A stretch of 64,000 nt of DNA from contig OY987263.1 of NCBI GenBank assembly GCA_963920665.1, positions 45,419,218-45,483,217 on the forward strand. Reading direction: 5' to 3'. Below the pieces are notes generated by a model. It had not been told where the DNA came from and did no database searches. It worked only from the letters and a program-made list of their open reading frames with translations. How positions within the stretch are numbered: the stretch's first letter is position 1; the number at the start of each line of letters is the position of its first letter. This DNA comes from Straminergon stramineum (Eukaryota; Streptophyta; Bryopsida; Hypnales; Calliergonaceae). This document shows, one piece after another, positions 37,131 to 49,879 of this stretch. A program made the position numbers and the translations under genes.

Positions 37131-40100
37131 GTAAGTGCATGTGAACCGCTTCGTTATCTGTTTTTCAAGAGTTACATGTAGGCACACAAATGTGAAGATA
37201 ACGCCGTTTGTGTGAACATATTGTGATTACAAGACTGCCGAGAATTATAAATCAGTATTAATCATGTTCGTCCAGACATGTGAATGGGACTTTTTCTGTT
37301 TACTGACCAGTTCTTATCTTTTTACAAACGTTCTTATGTAAGAGCAGGTGTGAATATGTACATAGTGTAAGAATCATTTGATACATGTATATTACTAGAA
37401 ATTCATAATCACTTGCAGTAAGCCTTAAATGGATGTGGAGAATCATACATTTCGTATTGCATTTGACTCTTAGAATATGAGGTATACAGAAAATTATGGC
37501 AAGAGATTAACCATTGATAAATCAACAATTAGCATTTTTCAATAGACATTGGGATGTCATTTTAATGTTCAAACCTCATGCTCAAATATGCCACCATAGA
37601 GGTAGAATATGTGACCATTTTGGAACTTTTAAAACATGTAGGAGGAATAATAATGATTCAAATTGTTGAATCAACTTGAAGCATGCCTTTTTGTTGATAT
37701 TTTTATTTGATCACAAGTTAAATATGACACAATCAACTTCCTTATTGTCTATTCTAATACCAAGCATGAAATATATTCAATCTTCTTAGACTACTTAACT
37801 TCACATATGTCTATAAGGCTCTTAGTCATAATAAAATTATTGCAAACAATATAAATTTTTTGATGGAGCTAGGAAATAAAGGAACTAATTGGTAGTCAAG
37901 CATTTGGAGACAAAGTAACATCCCATGCTATATTGTAGTCACCTTAATATTCCTAAGTTGTTAGCTTGTTGTACAATAATTATGTATGTATTGATCAATA
38001 ATTATACAACCAATTGCTACAGTTTTATGTTGTATGTTGTCTTTTAAAACTAATACCCAATGAGATTATTGCATTTGGGGCTTCATAGGCAATTAAACAT
38101 CTAAAAACTTGCATACTTTGAGATTATGTTTTTTAATTGAAAATCACACAAAGTCATCAAAGATAATAGAAGAACAATTCCTTAATACTTTTAAATGGCT
38201 TTTAATATTGAACTATAATTATCATTTTGGTAACTTAAACTCTTCTTAGAGTTATCTATACAATTTTAGAATGTTCAATTTTGCCATGCCCCCCAATGGT
38301 ATTCTATTTCTTTCAAAGCATGTCAACATGTACAAATATGGAAAACATCTTATAACTCAGATACAAATATGCACACTTCCAAACACCCTTCCAAACTCTC
38401 TTCACTACATTCCAAACTAACAACCTTAGCCCTCCATTAATCAATCTACAAACACTACTTTCACTAGTCGTATATTACCTACCATAGTAAGGAATTTATT
38501 TGATTTTGAATTGATCTTCTATTTCGACAAGTATAAATAGGTTTAAAGGACTTCATAGATGCTCATTCACAAAGCTTTGAATAGATAATAGACATTATCC
38601 AATTTGCCTTTCCATGATAATAGTTGTGACTTGTCTCTAGTGAGATTTAATTTTGGTAATTCAAAGGAAAAAAAATGATGATCATTGTAGCCGACTAAGA
38701 GAGGGGTTTTGCTCATGGGTGTTGAATGATGAGTTGTTCTCAAAGATTTATAAAAAAAATTCTTGTATGGTTGCTTTAAACTTGTATGTAATATATAAAT
38801 TTTCTATTATTATGTAAGTTTTTGCAATAATTGGAATATAAAAGTTCATTGAAATTAATATATGTATCTATAAAATCCCTAGTGATTGAATCTTTACTAC
38901 TACACTACAAAACAAACTATCAATTCTTTTAGCTTAGGTTGATAGACTACTGAAACAACCACCACCTCACATACTACTTTATTATCTTGTCATTACTTTA
39001 CATTAGAGAAAATGTAGACTCTTCACAAGGCTGCTAAGAACTACTGAAAGGAACCTTGGATTGGATTTATTGTGTCGACACAACAACTTTCCCCCTAATA
39101 TTGCTCATCCTTGATATACCCAATTGTTGATTAGAGCATTGATTCGTGATTCCCCAATCACATTTAAGCAAAAATATTGCAAGTATCCTCCTCTAATAGC
39201 TTCCGAATAAGAAACAAAAATATATTGTTTGTAAGTCCCGATATTCAAACAAGGTGAATCATATTATTATCAGAGCTTTAGTCCTTTTAGTAGCTCACTA
39301 GGGCTCTAGAAATAGAATGGCTTATCAAACCCTGGCAGCTCTCTAGAGAGTCCAAAATTTCTCTAATGGATCCAATTCCAAACCCGTGCTAATCCAACAT
39401 TAATTGGGATTCAATTGCATGGACTCATAAAGTCATACAAAAGCTTCAAAAATATTTGCATATACATGAAGTCCACATACTACAACTATTTCTAACAAGC
39501 AATTAAGATTTAGTAAGTTTCTCAAATCCTCTCTTGGAATAATTTTGTTTGTATGCATAGTATAAAAAACCTCTATAACAATTTTAGGGTGATTGCAAAA
39601 AGCCCTTGCTGATTTTGCTGCATATTCACAATATTCATGCTTAGTTTTTTTAGGTACTTTAAACTTAGGATTTTTTAGTATGGACAATGTATAACCCTTA
39701 GGAAGATTGCATAGAAATTTTTTCTAAATAGGCTAACTAAAAAAGTACTAAATTTCAAGAAAATAAATATTTCAATGTTTAAATTTGTATAAAATAGGAA
39801 ATAAATAAATAAAATAGTCCATTTGTAACAACTCTATAGAAATGTTCATTCAACAAAAAAAAAAAAAAAATTATATTTGACATGTTTCAAAATGCAAACA
39901 AAAAGAAGCTCACTTCATCAACTTCCATACAATATATAATTAACTATTTTTAGAATTCATTTGAAAAATACCTACTAGTCTATTAGAAGACCATCCCCTC
40001 CAAATTTCAGCTCCAATTTTGTTTATTTGGGCTAAAAGTAATTCCACCCCCTCCAATCAACAAGTATGACAAACAATTGAGGGCTCTTTTTGGATAGTAA

Positions 40101-40512
40101 AAAGAATTGAAAATGAGAAAAAATTAGGCAATATGTATAATAGTCATAAGTACCTAACCTATGAATCTTGAATTTTCAGAGTCATAATGCAAAAGGTATG
40201 ACCAAAAAACAAATCAACATGCATGGTGTGATAAAAAACAGTACAAATTTTTCTTGCAATCACCCTACAAAATATGTTTTATAGCATCCCAATCTCTCTA
40301 TTATCAAAAATTCTAAAGTGCCTTTTTCCAATCTTTCTTTTACTCCCTCTCCTTTTTCAAAAATATCTTAGCACCCCCAACTTAGACATTAGAAAAACTT
40401 GGAACCCTATAGAAGGCTACAAGTTTACATAGTAGCAGTGCAATTACATTGGAATTTTTTTTTAGGAATCTAACGGGGCACTACTAGTGCCATGTTAGAT
40501 TGACAATTTGAA
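37131..40512. other. AT-rich intergenic sequence
   Basis: No gene supported. A 14-nt block TAGGGTGATTGCAA near 39,585 recurs inverted near 40,256, which may mark the ends of an element about 690 bp long. The target duplication is unclear and I do not call it. Confidence 0.45.
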
Positions 40513-40558
40513 TTATATATATATATATATATATATTTATTTTATTTTATTTTATTTT
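40513..40558. repeat. (AT)n followed by (TTTTA)n microsatellite
   Basis: An AT dinucleotide run leads directly into several TTTTA/TTTAT pentamers. Confidence 0.9.
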
Positions 40559-41284
40559 TCAAAAAATAGATTATTTAAAAAGATGCTTTTTTATTTGTTT
40601 TTTATTTGCACCACAAGGGTGTCGAAAATGAAACTAAAACAACCTTCTACAAGGTTTAGATTTTTGTACAAACAACCACACTCTTTACACAATACAACCA
40701 TCCTTACAAGAAACTTACCTTCTCTCAACACAACCCTACCTACCACCTTCCCCACTAACATCCAAAACCTCTTTACAAAACACTTGCCTACCCAAAATAA
40801 TGGAATTTGAAAATGAATTTACAAATTAATACTGCCATACATAAAGTTATACACATAATTAAACACAATACACAATGTAAATAACACCTAGTAATACAAA
40901 ATTTGCAAACCTAACTACACATTGACTTACACCTTACTCCAACAACCGATGAGCACCTAGACATTTGGATAATTAAAATCAATAGCCTAGTCAAAGAAAC
41001 TAAAATAGAATGTTGCAAAGTTCCCCAATAGCAAAATACTTAAAATGCAAGGAAATCCATTATTAAATACCATCACTTCTTCACTACAAATTTCAAATAA
41101 AATACACAATAGAATCATCAAAGTCACAAGCACCCATCCAATAGACTACATACATGATCGATTTAGAAATAAATCACAAATCCCACATACATAGCAACAA
41201 AAATTCATGCCCAACAAACATTAACAAATCTACCAATTTATCTCTCATGTCTACATTAGCTCAATCAACCACAACTTTGCACAA

Positions 41285-42108
41285 GTGGCCTATGACACTA
41301 CCCATAGCCATGACATAGATGGAATTGTCCTTGAAAAAGAAGAGACCTATCAACAACCTTATATGACAATTTCCTCAAAATCATGGCAAACAACAATTTT
41401 CTTGGCCCAAACCTCTATCAACCCAAAACATATCTTCAAACAAATGCCTATCCCTTTCTACAACCTACTTTATCAATTCTTTGACTACTATTACCTACAA
41501 TACCAAATACTTTCATCTTTGGAAATGAACAAAACCATCTTCTTCTACAAAAACAAGATTCTACTATTCTCTCCAACTACTAACCTATCACTTTTTAACC
41601 AATACCATTTACAAACTTTTCACAAGCACATTACAAAAACTCTTGGCTTCTTACCATAACAAACACCAATTACTACATGACAATCAAGAAGAATTTTAGT
41701 AAGAAAAATTCAAATACTCATTTCTGAACTAAAAAATGCTTGTTTAACATCCAAAACATCTATCTATTCTATATTGATTTCAAAAATGCCTTCAACTTCA
41801 CAAACCACCTATAATTGCCAGCTATCATACAAGACTTTCATTATTCAAAAGACTCTATTGACCCTAGTAGGCAGCATGCATTACAATAATTCAATAACTT
41901 CTTCTCAAGACAAAACTTCAATATAACAACCCCAATATCCATACAACAAGGAAACATACAAAGATGTACATTGTGTCCATACTTTTTTTTAAATATTTCT
42001 ATAATTCCTTCAAAAATTGACTCATTTTGTTCTTGGACTGGTATGGACCCCAACATATCCAAATGTATAGTCACATGTTGTCATCAAATCTTTTTTGCAA
42101 TCCCATAA
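41285..42108 (+). pseudogene. Decayed non-LTR reverse transcriptase
   Basis: From 41,761 the plus-strand frame reads YLFYIDFKNAFNFTNHL, which matches RT palm motif A (Y-D-F-x-x-A-F), then, after stops, ISIQQGNIQRCTLCPYFF, which matches motif B (RGxxQGDxLSPxLF) with the usual spacing of about 60-70 residues. The frame is broken by stops near 41,812 and 41,887, and motif B has lost consensus residues, so the gene is dead. The 124-codon frame just upstream (41,285-41,659) probably covers the RT N-terminal part in another frame. A PYLGIHL stretch near 42,165 could be the downstream thumb region. The order of motifs fits LINE-type rather than LTR elements. No intact endonuclease or YADD motif was seen. 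Confidence 0.65.
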
Positions 42109-42860
42109 TGTAAATTAGAGAGGCCAATATATACTAGTTCTATACCAAAATGAGTTCTATCCTTACCTTGGAATTCATTTGATTCCATCTCTTCACTAGA
42201 ATCTACAATAAAATAATACTATAAACAAAGTTGTAAAGCAAAGTTGCAAGCTCCTTCAAAGTGATGCCAAATTGCAACAAAAAATATTGTTGACATGGTA
42301 CTCAAAGCACGTATAAAGTACAATTTCTTTCTAATTCCATACTCTATGTCTTTCACCTCCAAATTAGACATGCAAATCATGAAATTTTCAAAGCTGTGAA
42401 CCACCATATTGGTTCACTATTTAAAAATCCAAAAATATAAACATTAGGCATGAATTTACAATTCTAAAAGTGTTAGTACTCCACATTAAGCCACAACCAT
42501 CAATTAGGGAATTTTCCGCTAAATAGCAATGGGAACTTCAAGAGGTTAGGGCAAGATGCTAGATAATGCAATTAGGAGAAAATTAGGGAAAATTCTAGGT
42601 AAAAAATGGGGATTTAAAACTAAAAAGATATTAAACAAGATTTGGTAGAGTAACCAAATTAGACTAATGGTAAAAATGATGAAAAAAAGAAAACCAAAAA
42701 TGAAAACCAAAAAAACTAAAAGTAGGAAATGAAACTTTAAATAAAGTAAAAATCACAAAAAATAATAAATGTGAAAAACACAAAAGAAGTGAATAAACTT
42801 AAAACCACTACTAAAACACTAAAATAGGGTTTTACAATAATTTAAGGGGTTGAATACTAA
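42109..42860. other. AT-rich sequence downstream of RT remnant
   Basis: Decayed element sequence grading into A-rich DNA. No supported gene. Confidence 0.4.
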
Positions 42861-42960
42861 AATAGCGCAATTTACATTAAACTAGCGGATTTATAGTAAT
42901 GTAGCGTGATTTGCACTAATTTGATGCTTTTTGCACCAAATTAGTGGATTTACAGTGAAT
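42861..42960 (+). repeat. Five 20-bp degenerate tandem units
   Basis: Consecutive 20-mers (AATAGCGCAATTTACATTAA, ACTAGCGGATTTATAGTAAT, GTAGCGTGATTTGCACTAAT, and two more) share the frame xxTAGCGxxATTTxCAxTAA. The period is exactly 20, with substitutions and no indels over five units. Confidence 0.8.
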
Positions 42961-43302
42961 TACTATAGGATGAAAGTAGTTAAGAAAACTAATCCATTAG
43001 GAAGTTCGGATACAGACAAAATTAGGGTTTGGAGCCCTCTCTCTCTTTCTTTTGGAGAATTTTTTTGGTGTGTATGTTTTGAGAGGAATGTTGTGATTTG
43101 TGGGCATTTAGAGCATGAATTGTAAAAGAGTAGGTGATGGGAAGATTAGGAGCAATTTGTCAAGCAAGTTTCACCATTATATGAAAAAAATGAGTGAAAG
43201 ATGAAGGGTTTTGAGGTTAGCTAGAAAAGTGCTTGAGAAGAGGGTTAAAATGTGAGTTGAGATTAGAGTTCCAACTTTGATGGCTGATTGTGAGATCGTG
43301 GA

Positions 43303-43610
43303 GAATCGAATGAAGCTGAATTTTGAAGGGGTAGAGTGCCTTGAAGTTAGCTTTCCAAAAAGCTATGATTTGCCCAATTTGGAGCCAAAACGTGATGGTG
43401 GTGGACGATTTTGTGAGAAGAGGTCAGCTGCCACAACAATAGAAGACTGTCAACTTTGGCCGGCAATAGCAAAAGAACGACATAATGGAATCAGCTAAAA
43501 TTTGTAGGGGTGGTGCGCCTTGAATCTAGCTTTCCCAAAAGTCTAAGCTCAAACCATTTGGAGCAAGGACAAGACAATGGCAGTTGTTTTTGTGGAAGAG
43601 GGTTTATTGC
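43303..43610 (+). repeat. Two diverged tandem units, about 183-bp period
   Basis: 43,303-43,425 and 43,487-43,610 share, in order, GGGGT(A/G)G(A/T)G(T/C)GCCTTGAA, TAGCTTTCC(A/C)AAAA, ATTTGGAGC and TTTTGTG(A/G)GAAGAG(G). A 73-codon frame covers the first unit (43,277-43,498). Its product is not recognised and the second unit is not open in step, so I regard this as repeat sequence. Confidence 0.6.
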
Positions 43611-45994
43611 CCCTTGGAGGAGGCAGAAATTGAGTTTTTTTGTGTAATCCTTCACAATTTTAATTGAACCATTGCAATTCTCATTGTACCTTGAAAAGAA
43701 GATGTTGTTAGTGTAATGTTTGTTGAATTAGGATAGTTGGTGTGATTGAGAATGTATAATTGTGAATCTTGTTTTTTAGGGTTTTAGGGCAAGGGTGGAA
43801 GTGCTACCCAAATTGAACTAAATTAGGGTTAGCTGAATTAAGTGACAAAAAAAAGGGATTACTTCATTGTCTAAAAGGAGGTGTATGTTTCAAAAATTGA
43901 ATTTAGAAAACAAAATTGGAGTATAAATGGAAGAAAATGCATGTAAAAGGGGTTGTTTCGGTAAGATGTGATGTACTATGATTAATACTTAGAATCACAT
44001 TTAGGCCATTTTGAGCCCCAAATTGCAAATTTGGGCTAGATTTTTGCTTACAAAGAAGTTATAGTCTATGTGAGTGCTTAATTAGATGATGGTAGATTGT
44101 TAGGAGGTGTGTTGGGTGATGTGAGATGGGTTGCCTCCTTCTTACTTAGAGGCACTTAAATAAAAGTTGACCAAAATTCACCTTGTTGGAATCCATAGCT
44201 TGGAAGGCAATTTAGGTAGTGGTCCCATATACTCCCCCGCCAACCAACTCTAGGGGTTTATTTACCTTGTGGTGGAAAAGCCTCATAGAATTGGATGGAG
44301 ATGCGGGGTAGACATGCAAATCATGAAATTTTCAAAGCACATAAGCAAATTACTCAATAGTATATCTAATATACTACATAGCTACCTAGAGATAAATTTA
44401 GACTAGGAGCTTTTTCATTAAAGACTACTTATTTAACTTGCATTGGAGTACAATTCATTGATACTCTAAATGATCTAGGATGTTTTGGAAAAATATACTA
44501 AAGCCTCACACATTACATTGCAATAAAATATGTCAGAGCTCAAGAACTACCAATACTCTCCCAATTAGCAAGTCTTCACTCCATCTCCTGCACACAAGTC
44601 AACCTACTGATATTTGAGAAAATATGCATTCTATGGAGGGTTGTCTAACTCTGCACCAATAGTCAAATGGCCATCCACAAAGTCCATATTTTCTCTAAAG
44701 AATACAAAGCCCAAATCCATTTTAGGAGCATAAGCCTCAAATTTCCAAATAACAACACCCATATCACTACGCTATGGTATATCCCAAGCTTCCTTAATTT
44801 GACACAACAAATCACCAACAAAATACTCAAAAAAACTACTTCACTAGCTACCACATCACCAACCTCGATCAACTCACCACCAATGACAATCTAAACCTCC
44901 TAAATGTCCAAAAAATTTCACTCAAATACTCCACTAACATCCCTATGATTAAAAAGGCTTTACTTATAGCTTTCCAACTCTTTTGAATAATTCCATGTAT
45001 CCCACTATGCTTTCACATTTGTGCCCGTAGTGAAGCTAATTTTGCCCATCAATACTAATAACATCACTTCATCAATTTTCCTTCAGTTTCCCACTCCTTT
45101 AATCCAAAACAAACAAACAAACAATGCAAAGATGAAATTAATCATTTAGCCTAATCTATCATTAATGACAAATTCACCACAACTTTCAATCAATTCCATA
45201 TTGTAAAATATTCCACCAAATATATGCTTTTGGCAATAATCTAATAACCCAATCCATTCCAAGAGGCTCCATCCAATACAACTATTATCTGTGACTAATC
45301 ATAAAATTGAAAATCATAATGTACACCTGTTGCATCAATATTATAAGCATTGACAAACAATCGTATATCACTTCAATTCCAAACTCACTTCCACAATCTA
45401 CAAATCCAAAACACTTGATTCATTCAAACATCTCTAATCCTCCTCCTCTTACATATCTCGCCAAATGAATAGAACTAAGATAAAGACATCTTTACAACCC
45501 ATGCAACAATCCACATCAAAAACCATGAACTTCATATATATCACAAGTTAGGTCAATTCCTAATCTCCATTACCAAAACTCAACTTTTGTGGTTATGAAA
45601 CCAATACACATGCTATGCGCAACAATATGTCCCACATAACCACCTATATAAACATTTAAAATTGAACTAGTTTGGCTATGCCAAAGATACACATACATAC
45701 AGACCAAAAAACAATCCTTTGTCCAATCATCAATATTGTCTCCCTAATCAACCACTCCAACACATTATTTCTTACTTATATATAAGATAATCCTCTTTTT
45801 TATTGCCTTTCATTTACCCTACTTGAATCGATTCATTTTACTCCACACAACTAAAACAAAATCTTTGGTTCTTTGGGCCCTACTTACTTTCATCAATAGC
45901 AAGGTAATGAACTTGTTCATTTCCCATTCCCCAACTTTAGAAGACATAAGCCAAATTTTACATTGGACCCAATTAACATCAATATACAACTTTC
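43611..45994. other. AT-rich, strand-asymmetric decayed element DNA
   Basis: From about 44,340 the plus strand becomes A/C-rich and G-poor, like 40,650-42,100, which carries the dead RT. This suggests remains of the same element type. No protein motif could be recognised here; frames at 44,667-44,894 and 45,823-46,065 are unconvincing. A GGGTTGCCTCC block at 44,128-44,138 matches one end of the MITE family at 51,586. Confidence 0.4.
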
Positions 45995-45999
45995 AATAT

Positions 46000-47301
46000 T
46001 GTCATGATCCTTATCAAGAGGCATGCCCGTGTCACCTTAGTGAGCAAGGGGGACAATGGAGGTGACTCCCCAAGCCTTGCAAGAGATAGGGTGAAGGGGA
46101 CTAGGAGTCCTGAGTTATTAGAGCGTTGTAGCGCTCTAATTGGGATGAATTAGGGGGGGTTTACACATGCTTGGAAAACTTGTAAGAAGACAAGTCCATG
46201 GATTCAAAGAACACAAGAATCTGAGTTGGGAGTTAAAAGTTATGGCTTCTTAAAGTTAGCCATGTCCTAGGCGCGTACTGAGGCATGAGGATGTGAAAAA
46301 TAAGGTTTGGAAGAAATCCTTAGAACCAAATAGGGCATGCCGCACGATGTTGAAAGATAAGGAGATAAGCTTTCTAGAATGATAAGGCCCATGAGGAGAT
46401 GAACTGTGAGCTAAAAGTTATGGGCATCCAAAGAAGATGGAGTCCCAGAGAACTACACCTCCTAGGGGACTTGTACCTTTGGAGGGCCGTAACTTCTTCA
46501 ATACTTGTCGTATTGGGGAAAATGAATAGTCCATGGTAATCTGTGGAAAATGCAGATCATGAAAATAAACTTGCACTTGGGATTTGCAGCTCTAAGATAA
46601 AATTTATCCCAATGGAAAGATCGGAAGTCTTTAAAGCTCCAATTTTGGGGAAATCACTTGCAATTGGATGGTCTTTCAAGATGGGGAGCATCTTAGGGGT
46701 TTCCGGTGACCTCTAGTATGGGACGAGGCTGCCAAATCCCACAGAGAGTACTATGAAGAGGGGTGGTCTCACTCTCGAATAGTGCCATGATGAGTCAAAG
46801 TGGCCCCAAGTGGTGAGGTTAGTATTGGAGCCTCACCACCACTTATGTATTACCATAGAATGCCTGTGCACTCCTTGATACCAGTTGGGTGGTGTTCCAC
46901 TCCACACTAGGCCATGGTGTGAGTCCTATTTGTTGAGTCTCGTTTGGTAGGTCCCAAAATGAGTTGGGTTAGGCCTAGTGGGGAGTTGGGTCCTATTCAA
47001 GGACGGTTAGTACCGGTGGAGAGTAGTACCTCCACCAAGTGTTTAGATATCAATGGAAGTTCCACCCCATGTCATCAAATGACATGCTCGATGTCTTGTA
47101 GAAGTTAAAGGTTAGAAGGAAAGAGTTAGAAGTCATGGAGGAATGGGGAACCCCGTGACTTGAGTTGAGACCTAACATTGTGAGTGCGTGGCATGTGCAA
47201 TGTTAGGAGAGTGTGACCCTTGGTGTCACTAAAAGATTAAATGCTTGGGAAAGCACTAGAAGGTGAACTTAAGGTGATAAATGTCACTAAGGGGTGCGAC
47301 A
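46000..47301. mobile_element. Solo LTR, 1,302 bp, with AATAT target duplication
   Basis: The element begins TGTCATGATCC and ends GGGGTGCGACA, so it has TG...CA termini. AATAT directly precedes it (45,995-45,999) and directly follows it (47,302-47,306), a perfect 5-bp target duplication. The interior is G-rich and less AT-rich than the A/C-rich DNA on both sides, and it has no long frame. A single terminal repeat without internal domain indicates LTR-LTR recombination of an LTR retrotransposon. Orientation is uncertain; TGTCGCACCCC in reverse complement looks like a typical plant LTR 5' end, favouring the minus strand. Confidence 0.85.
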
Positions 47302-47306
47302 AATAT

Positions 47307-49705
47307 ACTACAATTATCATCACCTTTGACAAAAAAAATACTATAATAAGACACTAACCTCTAAAATGGAATCTAATGATACACACCGTGGCCAACTTTG
47401 ATGTCAATTCCATCACATACACTAAATTTATATGACCAACAAATTAAAAAAAAACTTTTAAAGAATTAACCACATCCTAAAAGTATTTTGTATACATTAT
47501 AGTACAATATCTCTTTGTAGTAATACTTTAAGTGCAAACATCCAACTAGCAAGGTTCCATAAAATTGCAATTACCAAAGCTACTTCTACAAATTATCTCC
47601 TACACACCACCTGATACAATGGTGAACAAAAGCAATAATTGAAATGACATGAAATACCTCTACCTCCAACACAATCTATGCACACATCTACATACTACAA
47701 ATAACACCCCATTTTAACTACAGTACTACCCCCACTCTTAGATATCTACCCTAATTTACTGCTATACAAATGGATCATTTATTTATTCCATCCAAAGAAA
47801 AACTTCCTTGATCTTGAAAACAGTTAATTACTTGAAGCCACCAACTACAACATTTATAATCCAACTAGAAAAAATTTAACTTTTTATTAGACTTTTTGGA
47901 CTACTAAATATTTTACATGCAAAAATGACCACAATTCAACTCTCTTTTATTTATTTAATACAAACACCCTTTACAAATCTGCTTATATATTTAAAAATAA
48001 CTACAATTCCATCAACCTTATCAATACAAATTTTAGACATCCAATTGCTCATACAAATCACCTAGACAAGTCTATACTTGATTCTGTTACTCAATTATTG
48101 CAGTTTTGCACATTCCCATTGATAGACACAAAATACATGCCCATCTCTCTCTCTCTATATATATAGAGAGAGAGAAACAATAAAGCAAACAATATTGCTT
48201 ACCCAAACAAGACTATGAACATGTTCACTCTACTTTGTACTTTCTATACAAAGATGATTGACCTTGACCTCGAAAAGACCAATCATTTAACATTTTCCAC
48301 TCTTACTTGCACAAATTAGAAATATCTTCAAATGTATAACTATCCTACTAATTTTCAATTGTTAAAAAATGGACAAATATTTGAAACATTGATAATTCCT
48401 TATCAAATACATTTTGAACCATTTCTTCCATTCAAATGCCCAAATGACACACATACTCAAATTTTGATTTGGTAAATATATAGGACAAGCCTACAAACAC
48501 CTATTTTGGCCATGTCAACATCCCTCTCTATTTTGAACGCTATGTAACCTACAACAAATTGATACATGTATACACTTACTATAATGTTGCACCGTCTTGC
48601 CTAAACATCAAAACAATGAGCATCTAAAGCCATAACGAAGTAATTCATAAGATACATAAACTACTACAAACTATATTACACCCTACATTGCAATGTTATG
48701 TATTCAAGAATGCTAGAATCTTCAAAGACAAAACCCTGGAAAAAACACCCCAAAAAAAATTGGTTATCTTCTTGTCAATGTCCAAATTCAACACAATGTA
48801 CTTGTGATGCACACTTATACCCTGACAAGTTGTGCCTATGAACAATATCCTTCCAATTAAATCCACCAACAAACATGTGACAACAATATAACATACAATT
48901 CATTGTATTTCTATGACACTACAATGAAATATTCTCCTTGGAGTTAGTGGCACAAAAGGTAATTATATATATATAATCATTTCAAATATTTATAACCTTT
49001 GTTGGAATACACAACCACTAATAGTCAAAACTATTAGTCTTAATGACACCACACATATACCTTCAATCTAATCACTCTACCAACAACTTCAAATTTCCAT
49101 CCATTATATGAAACACACACTCTTTACCATTAATGACATATCTATTAAATATGCCACATGCATCCTACTCTAAATAAAAGCTTGAAAACAATCAAACATT
49201 CCCTAATTTGCATGTCCTACCTTAAAACACTAACTACAATTAAATGAATTAAGCTCCTAATCTCTGACTTTCTTTTCTATGTAATACCAAAATTAATTAG
49301 TTAGTTTAGAGTCTACCTTTTTACAAAGGTAGACAATCTTGGTGTCACTAGGACCATCTTTTGGAGCCCAACATGAAATCATAAACAAACAAACTCTTCA
49401 TATACCCCGACCTTTTAGAATTTTTTTTTCATTTTTCGCCTTCTATTTCTCCATGGGTAAGTTGTCTATATTTGTTTTCTACATTGTAATGTGCAATTAA
49501 TATAGGCTATACTAAAATTTACATCAACTTTTATATTTCGGTGTTCATTTTTTATTTGTAACAAAAAAATTGATTCATTGAGGACAAAATCATACATGAC
49601 TTTATTTTGCTCAATTTAAATTTGTTACTTTAAAAAAATTATACTTTAAAAGGAAAAAAATTTAGATTTTGCCTTGATGACAATAATTGCAAGAGAAAAT
49701 GTTGG
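47307..49705. other. A/C-rich intergenic DNA
   Basis: Continuation of the strand-asymmetric DNA interrupted by the solo LTR. No gene supported. It returns to balanced AT-rich composition near 49,250. Confidence 0.45.
48144..48175. repeat. (TC)n(TA)n(GA)n palindrome
   Basis: A TC run, a TATATATA centre and a GA run form a perfect 32-bp inverted repeat. Confidence 0.95.
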
Positions 49706-49860
49706 GTTTTTTTCTCTTGAAACACATGGACAATTTCCATTGAAAAGGGGAAAGAGTACACAAAACTAGAGGTTTAAGTCCATGGCAGAGATTTTTTTAT
49801 TTTCCAAAATTAAAGTTTTAAATTTTTTTCAAGAACTCCCAAACAAGAGAATGTAGTTTA
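49706..49860 (-). repeat. Retroelement-like 3' tail (inverted match to 7,560-7,806)
   Basis: In reverse complement it reads TTTTCAATGGAAATTGTCCA followed by TGTGTTTCAAGAGAAAA, preceded by GTGTACTCTTTCCCC. This is the same arrangement as near 7,760. The shared end may be a LINE 3' terminus. No coding part is attached. Confidence 0.45.
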
Positions 49861-49879
49861 AACCCCCAAAGACAATTGT

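Noticed and set aside
39585..40272. 14-nt inverted repeat pair TAGGGTGATTGCAA
   Set aside because: Too short and without target duplication or matching flanks to call an element.
46000..47301. Possible transposon with CACCTTAGTGA inverted ends
   Set aside because: The internal CACCTTAGTG(A) similarity near both ends is imperfect, while TG...CA ends with an exact 5-bp duplication explain the segment better as a solo LTR.
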